Of a stretch of 64,000 nucleotides of DNA, positions 18,861 to 27,532 are shown piece after piece. The position numbers were made by a program, and so were the translations under genes. A model generated the notes under the pieces. The model was given only the letters and a program-made list of their open reading frames with translations. It did no database searches and was not told the origin of the DNA. The stretch is from Clostridium lundense DSM 17049 (GTDB taxonomy: Bacteria > Bacillota > Clostridia > Clostridiales > Clostridiaceae). Every line of letters begins with the position of its first letter. The first letter of the stretch is position 1. Location of the stretch: positions 124,001-188,000 of the forward strand of contig NZ_JHVC01000007.1 of the NCBI RefSeq assembly GCF_000619945.1. The letters run 5' to 3'.

Positions 18861-21800
18861 ATGGACGAACTATTAAATTTATTAAAAGTTAATCTTTGTA
18901 ATTGTTCTTTAAGGGATGAAGAAGTTCAAAAAATTAAGGAATATATTGAAAATGGAGGTGTATTGGATTATAGCAAAGATTATAAATACAATATAATTCC
19001 ACCTAGAGGGCAGTATAATATAAAAAATAAACTATGGGAACTAATGGACGGTTTTATGGAGGACAAAGATATTTTTAAAAGGCTTTTAAATGTATTCTTT
19101 ATTATAGGTGGGGAAAGCTTTTTTAAAATGTTATATAATAGATTTTATTCTACCAGTAAAATTTTAGATTATATAAAATCCATGGATAACAAAGAAAGTT
19201 TTTTAATATGGGTTATAAAAGAACGTTCGAATTATTACGGTTATTCAGATTATGCAGGTGGAATAATTAAGGTCTCTGAAGAATTAATAAAAGAAGATAA
19301 CACAATATTTTCAAAAGCCTTTTCAATATTAGAAGACGACTTTATAAAGGTAGTGTTAGCTATTATAGCAGTTAAAAATTCTTGTGATTTGCCTGAAGAT
19401 GGAGAAAAATTTATAAAATCCTATTTTAATGATATTAAGAATATAAATAAATACTTAAGAGATAAGCAAATAGCTTTAGTTCAAATTTTATACTATGCTC
19501 ATGATAAAAGTGAGGAATTTGCAAATGTTATTACAACTATAGTTAACAATAGTATTAACAAAAGAACTATATTTGATGAATGGATAAGATTTGTTAATAC
19601 ATATGATTCTAAAGCTAATGTTTATGATATTGTAAAAGCTTTTGATATTGATAAGAGGTTATATGTAGTTAGATTGATAGATTTATATATTAGAGATGAA
19701 AATAAGAAAATACTTAAAGAGATAAATGAAAGGGTTGAGGAAATACCATTAGTTTTCAGAGAAAGTTTAGAATTTATTAATAAAAGTAATATTCAAGATG
19801 TAGAAAGACTTACACTAGCTTCTTTTATTTATAATTATTCAAAAGAAGATGAAGACTTAAAAAATCTTAATAAATATATTGAACAAATTTTAAAAGCATA
19901 CATATATTTTTGTAGAGATTCAGAGGCAGTACCTCCATTAGAAAGATCTAAGATTTTGAAATATGTATTAGAAGGAATAAATAAAAAGTGTATAGAAGAA
20001 TATGCTGCTAAAGTTGGAAATGTAGAAGGTGGAGCAGGTTTATGGAGTTATCATGCTCTTTGTTTTAAATTAATTTATTCTATAAATGAAACTAGAGAAA
20101 TTATGTATAGATTTTTAGAATTTACTCTTAAATCTGGAAGATATTCTTTATCAGCTTCTATTATAGATAAAATAATAGAGAGTAAGTCTATGAGTTATAT
20201 AAGTTTTGCTAAAGAACTTACATGTAGAGATATAAGTGAGAAACATTTAATTCTAACAGCAGATAGAGCTTTAAATGAATATAATTTTAAAAGTCAATCA
20301 AAGGTTATAGAATATTTAAGTGATCTGTGTTTAGAGGAAAATACAGAGCTTATAAATAATATAGACAAATTAAATATAAATGTGAAAGAAATAGTACTTG
20401 AAAAATTATTTAATGTAAATAAAGAAAAGTATGCTACTATTCTTATAAAATATTTATCAGATAACTCTAAGATTATAAGAGATAAGATGGTAACTCTACT
20501 TAGTTCTTATGAAGGATGTAAAAAAGAAGTATTAAGTGAACTAAATAGTAAGAAGTTAGCAGTTAGGGAAGCAGTTGTTAGGATTCTTAAAAACTTTGAT
20601 ATGAGAAATTCCGTTGAAGAACTTCAAAAGTTTGCAGACTCAGAAAAAAAAGAAAATATTAAGGTGTTACTGTTAAATATTATAAATGCAGATTATTTAG
20701 ATAATGAAACACTTGAAACTGCTGAAAGTATAAGTGAGTATTGTACTGAAAGACTTAAAAAAACTGCTTATACTGCTCCAGAATGGATTCCAGTAAATAT
20801 GCTACAAGATATAAGATATGAGGATGGAAAATTATTATCAAAGAATGTAATAACTTACTTGATAAGTAAGTATTCTTTAGAAAACATTGTGGAAAGAAAC
20901 TTAACAGCAGAAAAGGTAATTAAAAAATGTAATAAGTATGATTTAGATCAACTTGGGAATGAAATATTAACACTTTGGATTAATAATGGTGCAGATACAA
21001 AACAAAAGTGGATATTATCTTTAATTTCAGCAATAGGAGGCTTTAATGTTATTAATACATTAAAAATTCAAATAGATATATGGGCTAAAAGTTCAAGAGG
21101 TGCTATTGCATGTGATGCAATAAAAGCTTTAGCCTTAAATGGAAATAGTGAGTGTTTAATAGTAATAGATACAATAGCAAGAAAAGTTAAACATAAGCAA
21201 ATTAAAAAAGCAGCAGAAGAAGCTTTTGTTTTTGCAGCTGAAATGCTTAATTTAACGGAAGAAGATTTAGCAGATAAAATAGTACCAGATTTAGATTTTA
21301 ATAAAAGAGGAGAAAGGGTATTTGACTTTGGAAGCAGAAGTTTTAAGGTGACTTTAGATTTAGATTTTTCACTAGAAATTGTAGATGATAAAGGAAAAAT
21401 AATTAAAACTTTACCAAAACCAAATAAAGCTGATGATGAATTAAAGGCTAAAGAAGAATCAAAAGAATTTAAAAATCTAAAAAAACAAATTAAAACTGTA
21501 GTTTCTATTCAAACTTTAAGATTAGAAACAGCGCTTTCAGTAAATAGAGTGTGGAAGAAAAAAGATTGGGAAAACTTATTTGTAGAAAATCCTATTATGC
21601 ATAAATTTTCTCTTGGTTTAGTATGGGGAGTATATGTAAAAGGAAAATTAAAAGATACTTTTAGATACATGGAAGATGGTACTTTTAATACAAAGGATGA
21701 GGAAGAATATGAGCTTTTAGAAGATTCCCTTATAGGACTTGTACATCCTTTAGAATTAGACAAAGATACATTAAATACTTGGATTCAGCAATTTGAAGAT

Positions 21801-22265
21801 TATGAAATTGTACAACCTTTCCTTCAGCTAAATAGAAAGGTTTATGAGATAAACGAAAAAGAGAAAGAAATGAATTCTGTAGAACGTTTTGCAGGCATAA
21901 AAATTAATGGGCTTTCTTTGGCAGGTAAGCTTACTAAAATGGGCTGGTATAGAGGGTCTGTACAAGATGCTGGAGGATACTATCAGTTCTATAAAGAAGA
22001 TGAAAAAATAGGTGTTGGTGCAGAAATTTCTTTTGATTGGCTTTATGTTGGATGTGCAGATGAAGAAACTACTATCTATGAGTTAACTTTCTATAAAGCT
22101 AATACAGTTAAAAGAGGAAGCTATGTTTATGATGAAATAAGTGAGGAGAATATTATCCTTCCGGCAAAAGTACCAAAAAGATTTTTTAGTGAAATACTTT
22201 ACGATGTAGATAGAGCTTTAGAAGCTAAAACTGGTTTTGATGCTAATTGGAAGCTAAACAGATAA
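18861..22265 (+). CDS. HEAT-repeat/DUF4132 protein, intact paralogue (YehI/MolR-like)
   Basis: A 1134-residue uninterrupted paralogue of the split gene at 10327/14695. The N-terminal 500 residues are helical repeats. HEAT-like units with YLSDNSKIIRDKMVTLL and KKLAVREAVVRIL follow near 530-580. The WGAKSSRGAIACDAIKAL-like region precedes the DUF4132 domain (RGERVFDFGSRSF; FRYMEDGTFNTKDEEEYEL; VERFAGIKINGLSL) and the LPKRFFSEILY-type C terminus. GGGAGG precedes the ATG. DUF4132 genes accompany MoxR-VWA-SWIM operons in distant bacteria, including E. coli yehI, so the two paralogues probably serve the 1.1-7.5 kb operon. No enzyme activity is established for the domain. Confidence 0.85.
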   Translation: MDELLNLLKVNLCNCSLRDEEVQKIKEYIENGGVLDYSKDYKYNIIPPRGQYNIKNKLWELMDGFMEDKDIFKRLLNVFFIIGGESFFKMLYNRFYSTSKILDYIKSMDNKESFLIWVIKERSNYYGYSDYAGGIIKVSEELIKEDNTIFSKAFSILEDDFIKVVLAIIAVKNSCDLPEDGEKFIKSYFNDIKNINKYLRDKQIALVQILYYAHDKSEEFANVITTIVNNSINKRTIFDEWIRFVNTYDSKANVYDIVKAFDIDKRLYVVRLIDLYIRDENKKILKEINERVEEIPLVFRESLEFINKSNIQDVERLTLASFIYNYSKEDEDLKNLNKYIEQILKAYIYFCRDSEAVPPLERSKILKYVLEGINKKCIEEYAAKVGNVEGGAGLWSYHALCFKLIYSINETREIMYRFLEFTLKSGRYSLSASIIDKIIESKSMSYISFAKELTCRDISEKHLILTADRALNEYNFKSQSKVIEYLSDLCLEENTELINNIDKLNINVKEIVLEKLFNVNKEKYATILIKYLSDNSKIIRDKMVTLLSSYEGCKKEVLSELNSKKLAVREAVVRILKNFDMRNSVEELQKFADSEKKENIKVLLLNIINADYLDNETLETAESISEYCTERLKKTAYTAPEWIPVNMLQDIRYEDGKLLSKNVITYLISKYSLENIVERNLTAEKVIKKCNKYDLDQLGNEILTLWINNGADTKQKWILSLISAIGGFNVINTLKIQIDIWAKSSRGAIACDAIKALALNGNSECLIVIDTIARKVKHKQIKKAAEEAFVFAAEMLNLTEEDLADKIVPDLDFNKRGERVFDFGSRSFKVTLDLDFSLEIVDDKGKIIKTLPKPNKADDELKAKEESKEFKNLKKQIKTVVSIQTLRLETALSVNRVWKKKDWENLFVENPIMHKFSLGLVWGVYVKGKLKDTFRYMEDGTFNTKDEEEYELLEDSLIGLVHPLELDKDTLNTWIQQFEDYEIVQPFLQLNRKVYEINEKEKEMNSVERFAGIKINGLSLAGKLTKMGWYRGSVQDAGGYYQFYKEDEKIGVGAEISFDWLYVGCADEETTIYELTFYKANTVKRGSYVYDEISEENIILPAKVPKRFFSEILYDVDRALEAKTGFDANWKLNR

Positions 22266-22413
22266 AACGGTGGGTAAAATTAAATCTTTTTTAAAATTAT
22301 AGTATATTTAATTATATAATAGTGTAAAAATTTGATGTTTTATTTAATTTTCTGTAAAAATCTTCGATTAATATAGTAATCTTAATTAATAAATGAAAAT
22401 GTGAGGGATTTTT

Positions 22414-23412
22414 ATGGAAAATGTAAACAAAATAGTTACAACAGAAAATAATTCAAATAATGTAGCTTTTATTTATGATAAAGTTAATTTAAATGTTTAT
22501 ATAGAAACAAAAGAATATATCTATTATATTGATGCCTCACAAGATTATAAATTGTATAGAATTTTTAAGTATGATGACAAAAAAGACATCATAGTAGATT
22601 GTAGGGTAGAGAATGTTGTTATAGCAGAAAATAATATATTTTATACTATAAAGCATCAAGGAAAGATTACATTAATTAAATGTAATTTAGAAGGAAAAGA
22701 TACATATATTGTGTGTAAAGATTTATCTTACACCAATGCCTATTGTATTTCTCATGGAATTATATACTATTGTGAAAATCACAACTTTAGAAGTTATATA
22801 AAAGCTACGAGACTAAATAATGGAAATATTTCTATAATACATGAATCTGTAGGTTGTATTTCTACATTATATTATTTTAAAGATCACATATATTATAGGA
22901 GAAAAAACTATCCTTCTTATAAAGAGGAAGAAGTTTTGAAGAAGATTAATATAAATGAGAAGATAAAAGAGGATGTCGTTGAGACTTTTTATAATGAAGT
23001 ATATTTTTATAAAAATTATATGATATACCAGTATAAAAATTCTAGCCTAGCAGTTATAAAAGATTTAGAAACAGGAAAAAAAGTTTATGAAATGAACCAA
23101 TGTAATAACATATTGGGTATGTGTAATCAATATATTTTGTTTACTTATGAAGGTTTTACTGATGTAGAGGCAAAGTATGTGAAAAATATGCTTTATATGT
23201 TTAATATAGAAACACTCAATGTAAGCAAATTAACAGATTGCAATGTTTCAAAAGCTCAAATGATAGATGATTATATATATTATAAAACTAAGGATAAGGA
23301 TTCTAGAATTTACAGACAGAATATAAATGGTGAAGGTAAGAAGATTATTAATATTTCTAATAAGCATTATGGTATGAAAATGTTAAGTAAACTATTTTTC
23401 ATAGCTAAGTAA
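22414..23412 (+). CDS. Beta-propeller-like protein (DUF5050 type)
   Basis: A 332-residue protein of repeating short strands with YY/IYY motifs at regular spacing (YIYYIDAS, NIFYTI, IIYYCEN, HIYYRRK, YIYYKTK). This is the look of a DUF5050-type propeller. No signal peptide is visible, so it would be cytosolic. GAGGGA precedes the ATG. It closes the accessory block and is followed by the palindromic element at 23468, which can terminate its transcript. Confidence 0.6.
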   Translation: MENVNKIVTTENNSNNVAFIYDKVNLNVYIETKEYIYYIDASQDYKLYRIFKYDDKKDIIVDCRVENVVIAENNIFYTIKHQGKITLIKCNLEGKDTYIVCKDLSYTNAYCISHGIIYYCENHNFRSYIKATRLNNGNISIIHESVGCISTLYYFKDHIYYRRKNYPSYKEEEVLKKININEKIKEDVVETFYNEVYFYKNYMIYQYKNSSLAVIKDLETGKKVYEMNQCNNILGMCNQYILFTYEGFTDVEAKYVKNMLYMFNIETLNVSKLTDCNVSKAQMIDDYIYYKTKDKDSRIYRQNINGEGKKIINISNKHYGMKMLSKLFFIAK

Positions 23413-23467
23413 TATGGGATGCCAATAAACTAAACATAGGGATTAATTTTAGTTAATGTTTAACTTT

Positions 23468-23570
23468 GTGGCTGTCTCAAAATGAATTTTAGACACAATA
23501 TATTGAAATTTTAATCTGAAAATTAATCAATATATTGTGTTATTTTTCTGTTTTGAGATGGCCGCTTTTT
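23468..23570 (+). repeat. 98-base nested palindrome, MITE-like, with terminator tail
   Basis: The outer arms 23468-23482 and 23551-23565 are imperfect inverted repeats (GGCTGTCTCAAAA / TTTTGAGATGGCC), resembling insertion-sequence ends. The inner arms 23493-23506 and 23527-23540 are a perfect 14-bp inverted repeat. A T5 run follows. No transposase is present. It could be a miniature inverted-repeat element that now works as a terminator between the DUF5050-like gene and the WYL gene. The rest of 23413-23717 holds the promoter described next. Confidence 0.55.
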
Positions 23571-23614
23571 ATTAAAATATTAGATTACAAGTGATTATTG
23601 TTATAACATAATTA

Positions 23615-23657
23615 GCAAGTTTTTTGTCTGTAAAAAACTATCCATCCAATATATACT
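23615..23657 (+). promoter_or_regulatory. Promoter of the WYL/RtcB genes with a 19-base element shared with the Y-RNA promoter
   Basis: Bases 23615-23633 (GCAAGTTTTTTGTCTGTAA) match 27371-27389 at 17 of 19 positions. In both places the last bases form a -35-like TGTAAA/TGTAAC, followed by exactly 17 bases and a -10 (TATACT here, TATAAT there). This suggests one regulator, plausibly a WYL protein encoded next to it. Confidence 0.6.
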
Positions 23658-23717
23658 TTGTATATAAATTAATTTGACACATGATTAACGGAAAATAGCT
23701 GTAGAGGAGAAAACTTA

Positions 23718-25007
23718 ATGTTTAATGATTTTATAAAACACTATAACATAATAAGATCAATTCTTAGAGATGTGTTTCTATATGGATGCTTTTCTAGGGA
23801 AGATTTAGGCGATAAGAGAAAGCTTAGCTCAAGAAAGATAAGCTATGAAATAAGAAGAATACAACAATATGTAGAGGGGTCATTTGTTAAAACTGATAGA
23901 CAGGGAAGAAACAAGCTATTAGCTTTGACCTATGATTCTATAACAAATACAGAAAATTTTTTAGTGAAAACATATATGACAAAGAGCTTTACTTCAGCAG
24001 ATTTATTATTATATTTTAATCTTTTAATGATTTTAAATGCTAAGGGAAAAGAATGTTGTTTTCGTGATATAGAGGAATACATGATAGATGAAGGGTTAAT
24101 ATCCTATGATAATATAAGTAGCAAAACTATTGAAAGAAAGCTTAATGAAATGTGTAAGAGTCTTGGGGTACTTAAATATAGGACAATTAAGAGGACTAAA
24201 TATTACTATATAACAGAGGACATTTTTGAAGGATTAGATAACAAGGAGCTTGAAGAGTTGATTATTGCTATATCCTTATTTAAAAATATATCCTTTCCAG
24301 TAACAGCAGGATACTATTGTGAACAAAGCTTAAAGGATTATGCTAAGTATGAGAGAGGACTAAATATAGAATTAAGTGATAATTTTCAATATAAAAATCT
24401 TCATTTTCATCCAGTAATTGAAGAACAAGTACTTTGCAAAATATTAAAGGCAATACATGAAAGAAAATACATAATACTTAACTATATTCCTAGGGAAACT
24501 AAAAGAAAAAGTAATACAAAAGAACCATTAAGGCCTTATAAAATTAGATATGACATAAGCTGTGGAAGATTTTATTTAGTATCCTATAGCAAGGAAAATA
24601 GGTGTGTAATATCCAGACTAGACAGGATAGAAAGTGTTGAGATTACCAAGTTTAAATATGAAATAAGAAATTTAAAATCACTATATAATGGCAACATGCA
24701 ATATAGTTGGTCCAGTGTGCCTTTAGGTTCAGGGAGCAAGCCAGAAAAGATAATCTTAGAAATTAATATAGATGAGCCTAAAGAAAATTACATAGTTGAG
24801 AAAATTAGAGGAGAGGTTCAAAAAGGAACTATAGAAAGAATAGGACAAGGACGGTACAAGCTAGATATGATTGTTAATGATAGCATAGAAATGGTTCCTT
24901 GGATTAGAAGTTATTCTGGGTATATAAAGATTATACAGGGACGAGGGCTTATAAATAGGGTTAATGAGGACTGGAAGGAGATGCTTAATAAATATGGAGC
25001 TTTTTGA
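23718..25007 (+). CDS. WYL-domain transcriptional regulator
   Basis: A 429-residue regulator. An N-terminal winged-helix-like region (residues about 5-75) and a second helical region precede a WYL domain (about 235-320: CKILKAIHERKYIILNYI...RPYKIRYDISCGRFYLVSYSKENRCVISRLDRI) and a WCX-like C-terminal extension. WYL domains sense nucleic-acid or nucleotide ligands and often control damage and phage responses. AGAGGAG precedes the ATG at 23718. Its stop overlaps the next start, and the operon leads into RtcB, so it probably senses RNA damage and controls this locus. That role is an inference; proteobacterial rtcBA operons use RtcR instead. Confidence 0.82.
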   Translation: MFNDFIKHYNIIRSILRDVFLYGCFSREDLGDKRKLSSRKISYEIRRIQQYVEGSFVKTDRQGRNKLLALTYDSITNTENFLVKTYMTKSFTSADLLLYFNLLMILNAKGKECCFRDIEEYMIDEGLISYDNISSKTIERKLNEMCKSLGVLKYRTIKRTKYYYITEDIFEGLDNKELEELIIAISLFKNISFPVTAGYYCEQSLKDYAKYERGLNIELSDNFQYKNLHFHPVIEEQVLCKILKAIHERKYIILNYIPRETKRKSNTKEPLRPYKIRYDISCGRFYLVSYSKENRCVISRLDRIESVEITKFKYEIRNLKSLYNGNMQYSWSSVPLGSGSKPEKIILEINIDEPKENYIVEKIRGEVQKGTIERIGQGRYKLDMIVNDSIEMVPWIRSYSGYIKIIQGRGLINRVNEDWKEMLNKYGAF

Positions 25008-27255
25008 TGAAGTGAAAAATAGATATTTTCATATTATATTTACTGTACTTAATGAATGTAAAATAGGTATGAGTAGAGATGATATTATCAAAATAGTAGA
25101 TAGAGAGGAATTTCAGGAAAAAGTTATAGGAAAGGATTTTCAAACTTTTGAAGGGTTACTTTTAAATGAATATGAAGAAAATGAAAACTTTAACTTAATT
25201 AAACAAGAGGATAAAGTATATTATCCTAATATTAAAGTAGATAAAAAGTCAACAATACCTGTTAGACTTACAAATATTGAAAAGTCATGGTTAAAGAATA
25301 TGCTAAATGAAGAGGAAATACAGCTGATATTAAGTGATACCACAATAGCAAAGCTTAAATCAATATTACAGGATTTTGATTATGCTAATACTAGTGAAAT
25401 TATTGAAGTTACAAATAAATCAATATTACCTGATGTTGATAATATAGAAAAATATAAAGAGAATTTTAGAATTTTATTAAGGGCAATTTTAGATAAAAAA
25501 GAGATAACATATAGTAACACTGATAGATTTGGTAATGTGTATAGTGAAAGAAGAGCTATTCCCATAAGAATAGAATATTCCCTTAAGGATGGAAGATTTA
25601 GAGTCTCTATGTACTCATTAGATGATAAAAGACCTATAATGGCAAATATATTTTCTCTGGATAATATAAAAATAGATAAAGAGGAAGGTATTGAAGTACA
25701 TAGAGATACTGCAATAAATCTAGTTCATGAATATAGATATTCTAAGGAGCCAATTGTTCTTGAAGTAATAGATGAAAAGGCTGCAATGGAGAGATGCTTT
25801 ATGAGTTTTTCGGAAATGGAGCGGTACTCAAGATGTATTGGAGAAGATAAATATGAGATGAAACTTTTTTATTATACCTTTGAAGAAGAAGAAGTTATAG
25901 GAAAGATACTTGCTCTTGGACCCTATGTTAAAGTTACATCGCCACAAAGAATTATAGAACAAATAATTAAAAGAATAAGAGAAGCTATTGAGTTAAATAA
26001 GGGTAATATTACCTACAAGGAGGGAAACAAAGTGTTGGAAGTAAAAGGGAAATGCACTAGTGCAAAAGTATATACTGATAAAATAGAACCAGAAGTTATT
26101 TCCCAGGTAATGGAATTATGTAATCAGGAATTTTGCAAGGATAGTAAAATTGCAATAATGCCAGATACTCACGCAGGAAGGGGCTGTGTCATTGGATTTA
26201 CAGCAGATTTAGGAGATAAAGTTATACCTAATATAGTAGGCGTTGATATAGGTTGTGGTATGACTACCATTGAACTAGGCAAAGTTGATATAGATTTAAA
26301 AGAAATAGATGAAATTATTAGAAAGTATGTACCAGCAGGAATGGAAGTTCATGAGGGAAGAGTAGTAAGATTTCCTAAACTTCAAGAGTTATATTGTTAT
26401 AGAGAATTGAAGAACACGAAAAGAATTGAAAAAAGTATAGGTACTTTAGGTGGAGGAAATCATTTTATAGAATTAGATATTGATGATGAAAAAAATGTAT
26501 ATCTTGTTATTCATTCTGGAAGCAGAAATTTAGGAAAACAAGTAGCAGAATGCTATCAAAATATGGCCATTGATTTATGTTCAGGAAAAGAAGAGTATTT
26601 TTATGAAAGAGATAGAATAATCCATGAATATAAGAAGGAAGGGAAGAGAGAACTTATTCAAGGTGAATTAAAGAAATTGAAACAAAAATATAAAGATTTA
26701 TTACCAGACTATCCGGAAGATTTGTGCTTTTTAACGGGGGACTATAGAGAACGTTATTTACATGATATGAATATATGTCAAGAATATGCAGCTTTAAATA
26801 GAGAAACTATGGCAAATATAATATTAAACAAGCTATTTGGTAAAAAATTAGAGGACTATCATTACTTTAATACTATACATAACTATATAAATTTTAAGGA
26901 TAACATTATTAGAAAGGGAAGTATATCAGCTTATAAGGATGAAATGGTATTAATCCCTATAAATATGAGAGATGGAAGCATATTAGCAGTAGGAAAAGGA
27001 AATTCTGATTGGAACTATTCTGCACCACATGGAGCAGGAAGACTTATGAGTAGAAAAAAGGCAAAGGAAATCTTAAATTTTGAAGAATATGAAAAATCCA
27101 TGGAGGGTATATTTACTACATCAGTAAATTTATCAACTCTTGATGAGGCTCCTATGGCATATAAACCTATGGAGGAAATTATAAATAATATTCAAGATAC
27201 TGTTCATATATTAAAAATAATCAAGCCTATTTACAATTTTAAAGCAGGGGAATAA
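24994..27255 (+). CDS. WYL domain fused in frame to RtcB RNA ligase
   Basis: One uninterrupted 753-residue frame joins a WYL-type regulator (residues 1-346, WYL near 155-235 with LLRAILDKKEITYSNTDRFG and RFRVSMYSLDDKRP) to a complete RtcB (from 347). The start chosen is ATG 24994; an in-frame ATG at 24964 lies further inside the previous gene. Both overlap the upstream regulator, so translation is coupled. The join coincides with a strong internal ribosome site and GTG at 26032, so the cell may make both the fusion and free RtcB. A fusion could place the sensor on the enzyme, or the regulator may have lost its stop codon. Confidence 0.8.
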   Translation: MELFDEVKNRYFHIIFTVLNECKIGMSRDDIIKIVDREEFQEKVIGKDFQTFEGLLLNEYEENENFNLIKQEDKVYYPNIKVDKKSTIPVRLTNIEKSWLKNMLNEEEIQLILSDTTIAKLKSILQDFDYANTSEIIEVTNKSILPDVDNIEKYKENFRILLRAILDKKEITYSNTDRFGNVYSERRAIPIRIEYSLKDGRFRVSMYSLDDKRPIMANIFSLDNIKIDKEEGIEVHRDTAINLVHEYRYSKEPIVLEVIDEKAAMERCFMSFSEMERYSRCIGEDKYEMKLFYYTFEEEEVIGKILALGPYVKVTSPQRIIEQIIKRIREAIELNKGNITYKEGNKVLEVKGKCTSAKVYTDKIEPEVISQVMELCNQEFCKDSKIAIMPDTHAGRGCVIGFTADLGDKVIPNIVGVDIGCGMTTIELGKVDIDLKEIDEIIRKYVPAGMEVHEGRVVRFPKLQELYCYRELKNTKRIEKSIGTLGGGNHFIELDIDDEKNVYLVIHSGSRNLGKQVAECYQNMAIDLCSGKEEYFYERDRIIHEYKKEGKRELIQGELKKLKQKYKDLLPDYPEDLCFLTGDYRERYLHDMNICQEYAALNRETMANIILNKLFGKKLEDYHYFNTIHNYINFKDNIIRKGSISAYKDEMVLIPINMRDGSILAVGKGNSDWNYSAPHGAGRLMSRKKAKEILNFEEYEKSMEGIFTTSVNLSTLDEAPMAYKPMEEIINNIQDTVHILKIIKPIYNFKAGE
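26032..27255 (+). CDS. rtcB: RtcB RNA ligase, internal start within the WYL-RtcB frame
   Basis: GTG 26032, with AAGGAGGG seven bases before it, begins a 407-residue protein of the normal length for stand-alone RtcB, starting at the usual LEVKGKCTSAKVY sequence. RtcB joins 2',3'-cyclic phosphate or 3'-phosphate RNA ends to 5'-OH ends using GTP and Mn2+. Metal and catalytic motifs are present: GVDIGCGM, GGGNHF, HSGSRNLG, and the guanylylated-His region SAPHGAGR. It sits directly before the Y RNA genes and rsr, an association known from other bacteria. Confidence 0.85.
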   Translation: MLEVKGKCTSAKVYTDKIEPEVISQVMELCNQEFCKDSKIAIMPDTHAGRGCVIGFTADLGDKVIPNIVGVDIGCGMTTIELGKVDIDLKEIDEIIRKYVPAGMEVHEGRVVRFPKLQELYCYRELKNTKRIEKSIGTLGGGNHFIELDIDDEKNVYLVIHSGSRNLGKQVAECYQNMAIDLCSGKEEYFYERDRIIHEYKKEGKRELIQGELKKLKQKYKDLLPDYPEDLCFLTGDYRERYLHDMNICQEYAALNRETMANIILNKLFGKKLEDYHYFNTIHNYINFKDNIIRKGSISAYKDEMVLIPINMRDGSILAVGKGNSDWNYSAPHGAGRLMSRKKAKEILNFEEYEKSMEGIFTTSVNLSTLDEAPMAYKPMEEIINNIQDTVHILKIIKPIYNFKAGE

Positions 27256-27266
27256 ATTAATTTTTA

Positions 27267-27293
27267 AGTCAGATATAAATCTGGCTTTTTTTG
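27267..27293 (+). terminator. Terminator after rtcB
   Basis: An 8-bp stem (27267-27274 with 27279-27286, one G-U pair) is followed by a run of seven T. It separates the protein operon from the Y RNA transcription unit. Confidence 0.8.
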
Positions 27294-27370
27294 TTATTAA
27301 GATATATGAAAAAGATAATAGATTAGGAATTTCATCTATCATTTAATTAAATATGCCTAAGTTAATTATT

Positions 27371-27413
27371 GCAAAGTTTTTGTCTGTAACTTAATTTATA
27401 TTAGCCTTATAAT
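27371..27413 (+). promoter_or_regulatory. Promoter of the Y RNA array and rsr
   Basis: The 19-base element at 27371-27389 matches that of the WYL gene. A -35-like TGTAAC (27385-27390), 17 bases and a consensus -10 TATAAT (27408-27413) place the transcription start near 27420, about 30 bases before the first Y-RNA-like stem. Confidence 0.65.
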
Positions 27414-27448
27414 ATAAACATCAAGTGATTCTTAAATCTAAGTTGAGC

Positions 27449-27526
27449 TTGATTAAGAGGCAGTGCAGAGAAGAGTTACTTCATATTGGATTTAAGATCT
27501 CTTCTCAAATTTCTCCTCTAAGTTAA
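27449..27526 (+). ncRNA. Y RNA-like stem-loop 1
   Basis: A lower stem pairs 27449-27460 with 27515-27526 (one mismatch, two G-U pairs). An internal loop carries CAGTG on the 5' side and an AT/TTCT-rich 3' side. An 8-bp upper stem follows (27468-27475 with 27499-27506), and the loop begins TTACTTC. The GYAGTG - stem - GTTACTTC layout recurs in the next two elements and resembles the Ro-binding stem of Y RNAs (GUAGUG...GUUA in vertebrates). It is adjacent to rsr. Confidence 0.7.
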
Positions 27527-27532
27527 AAATGT

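Noticed and set aside
23468..23565. A full insertion sequence
   Set aside because: Only end-like inverted repeats are present, with no transposase.
23588..27430. CAAGTGATT shared by 23588 and 27422 as a regulatory motif
   Set aside because: Its position relative to the two promoters differs (upstream in one, downstream in the other), and it also occurs near 30330, so it is probably chance in AT-rich DNA.
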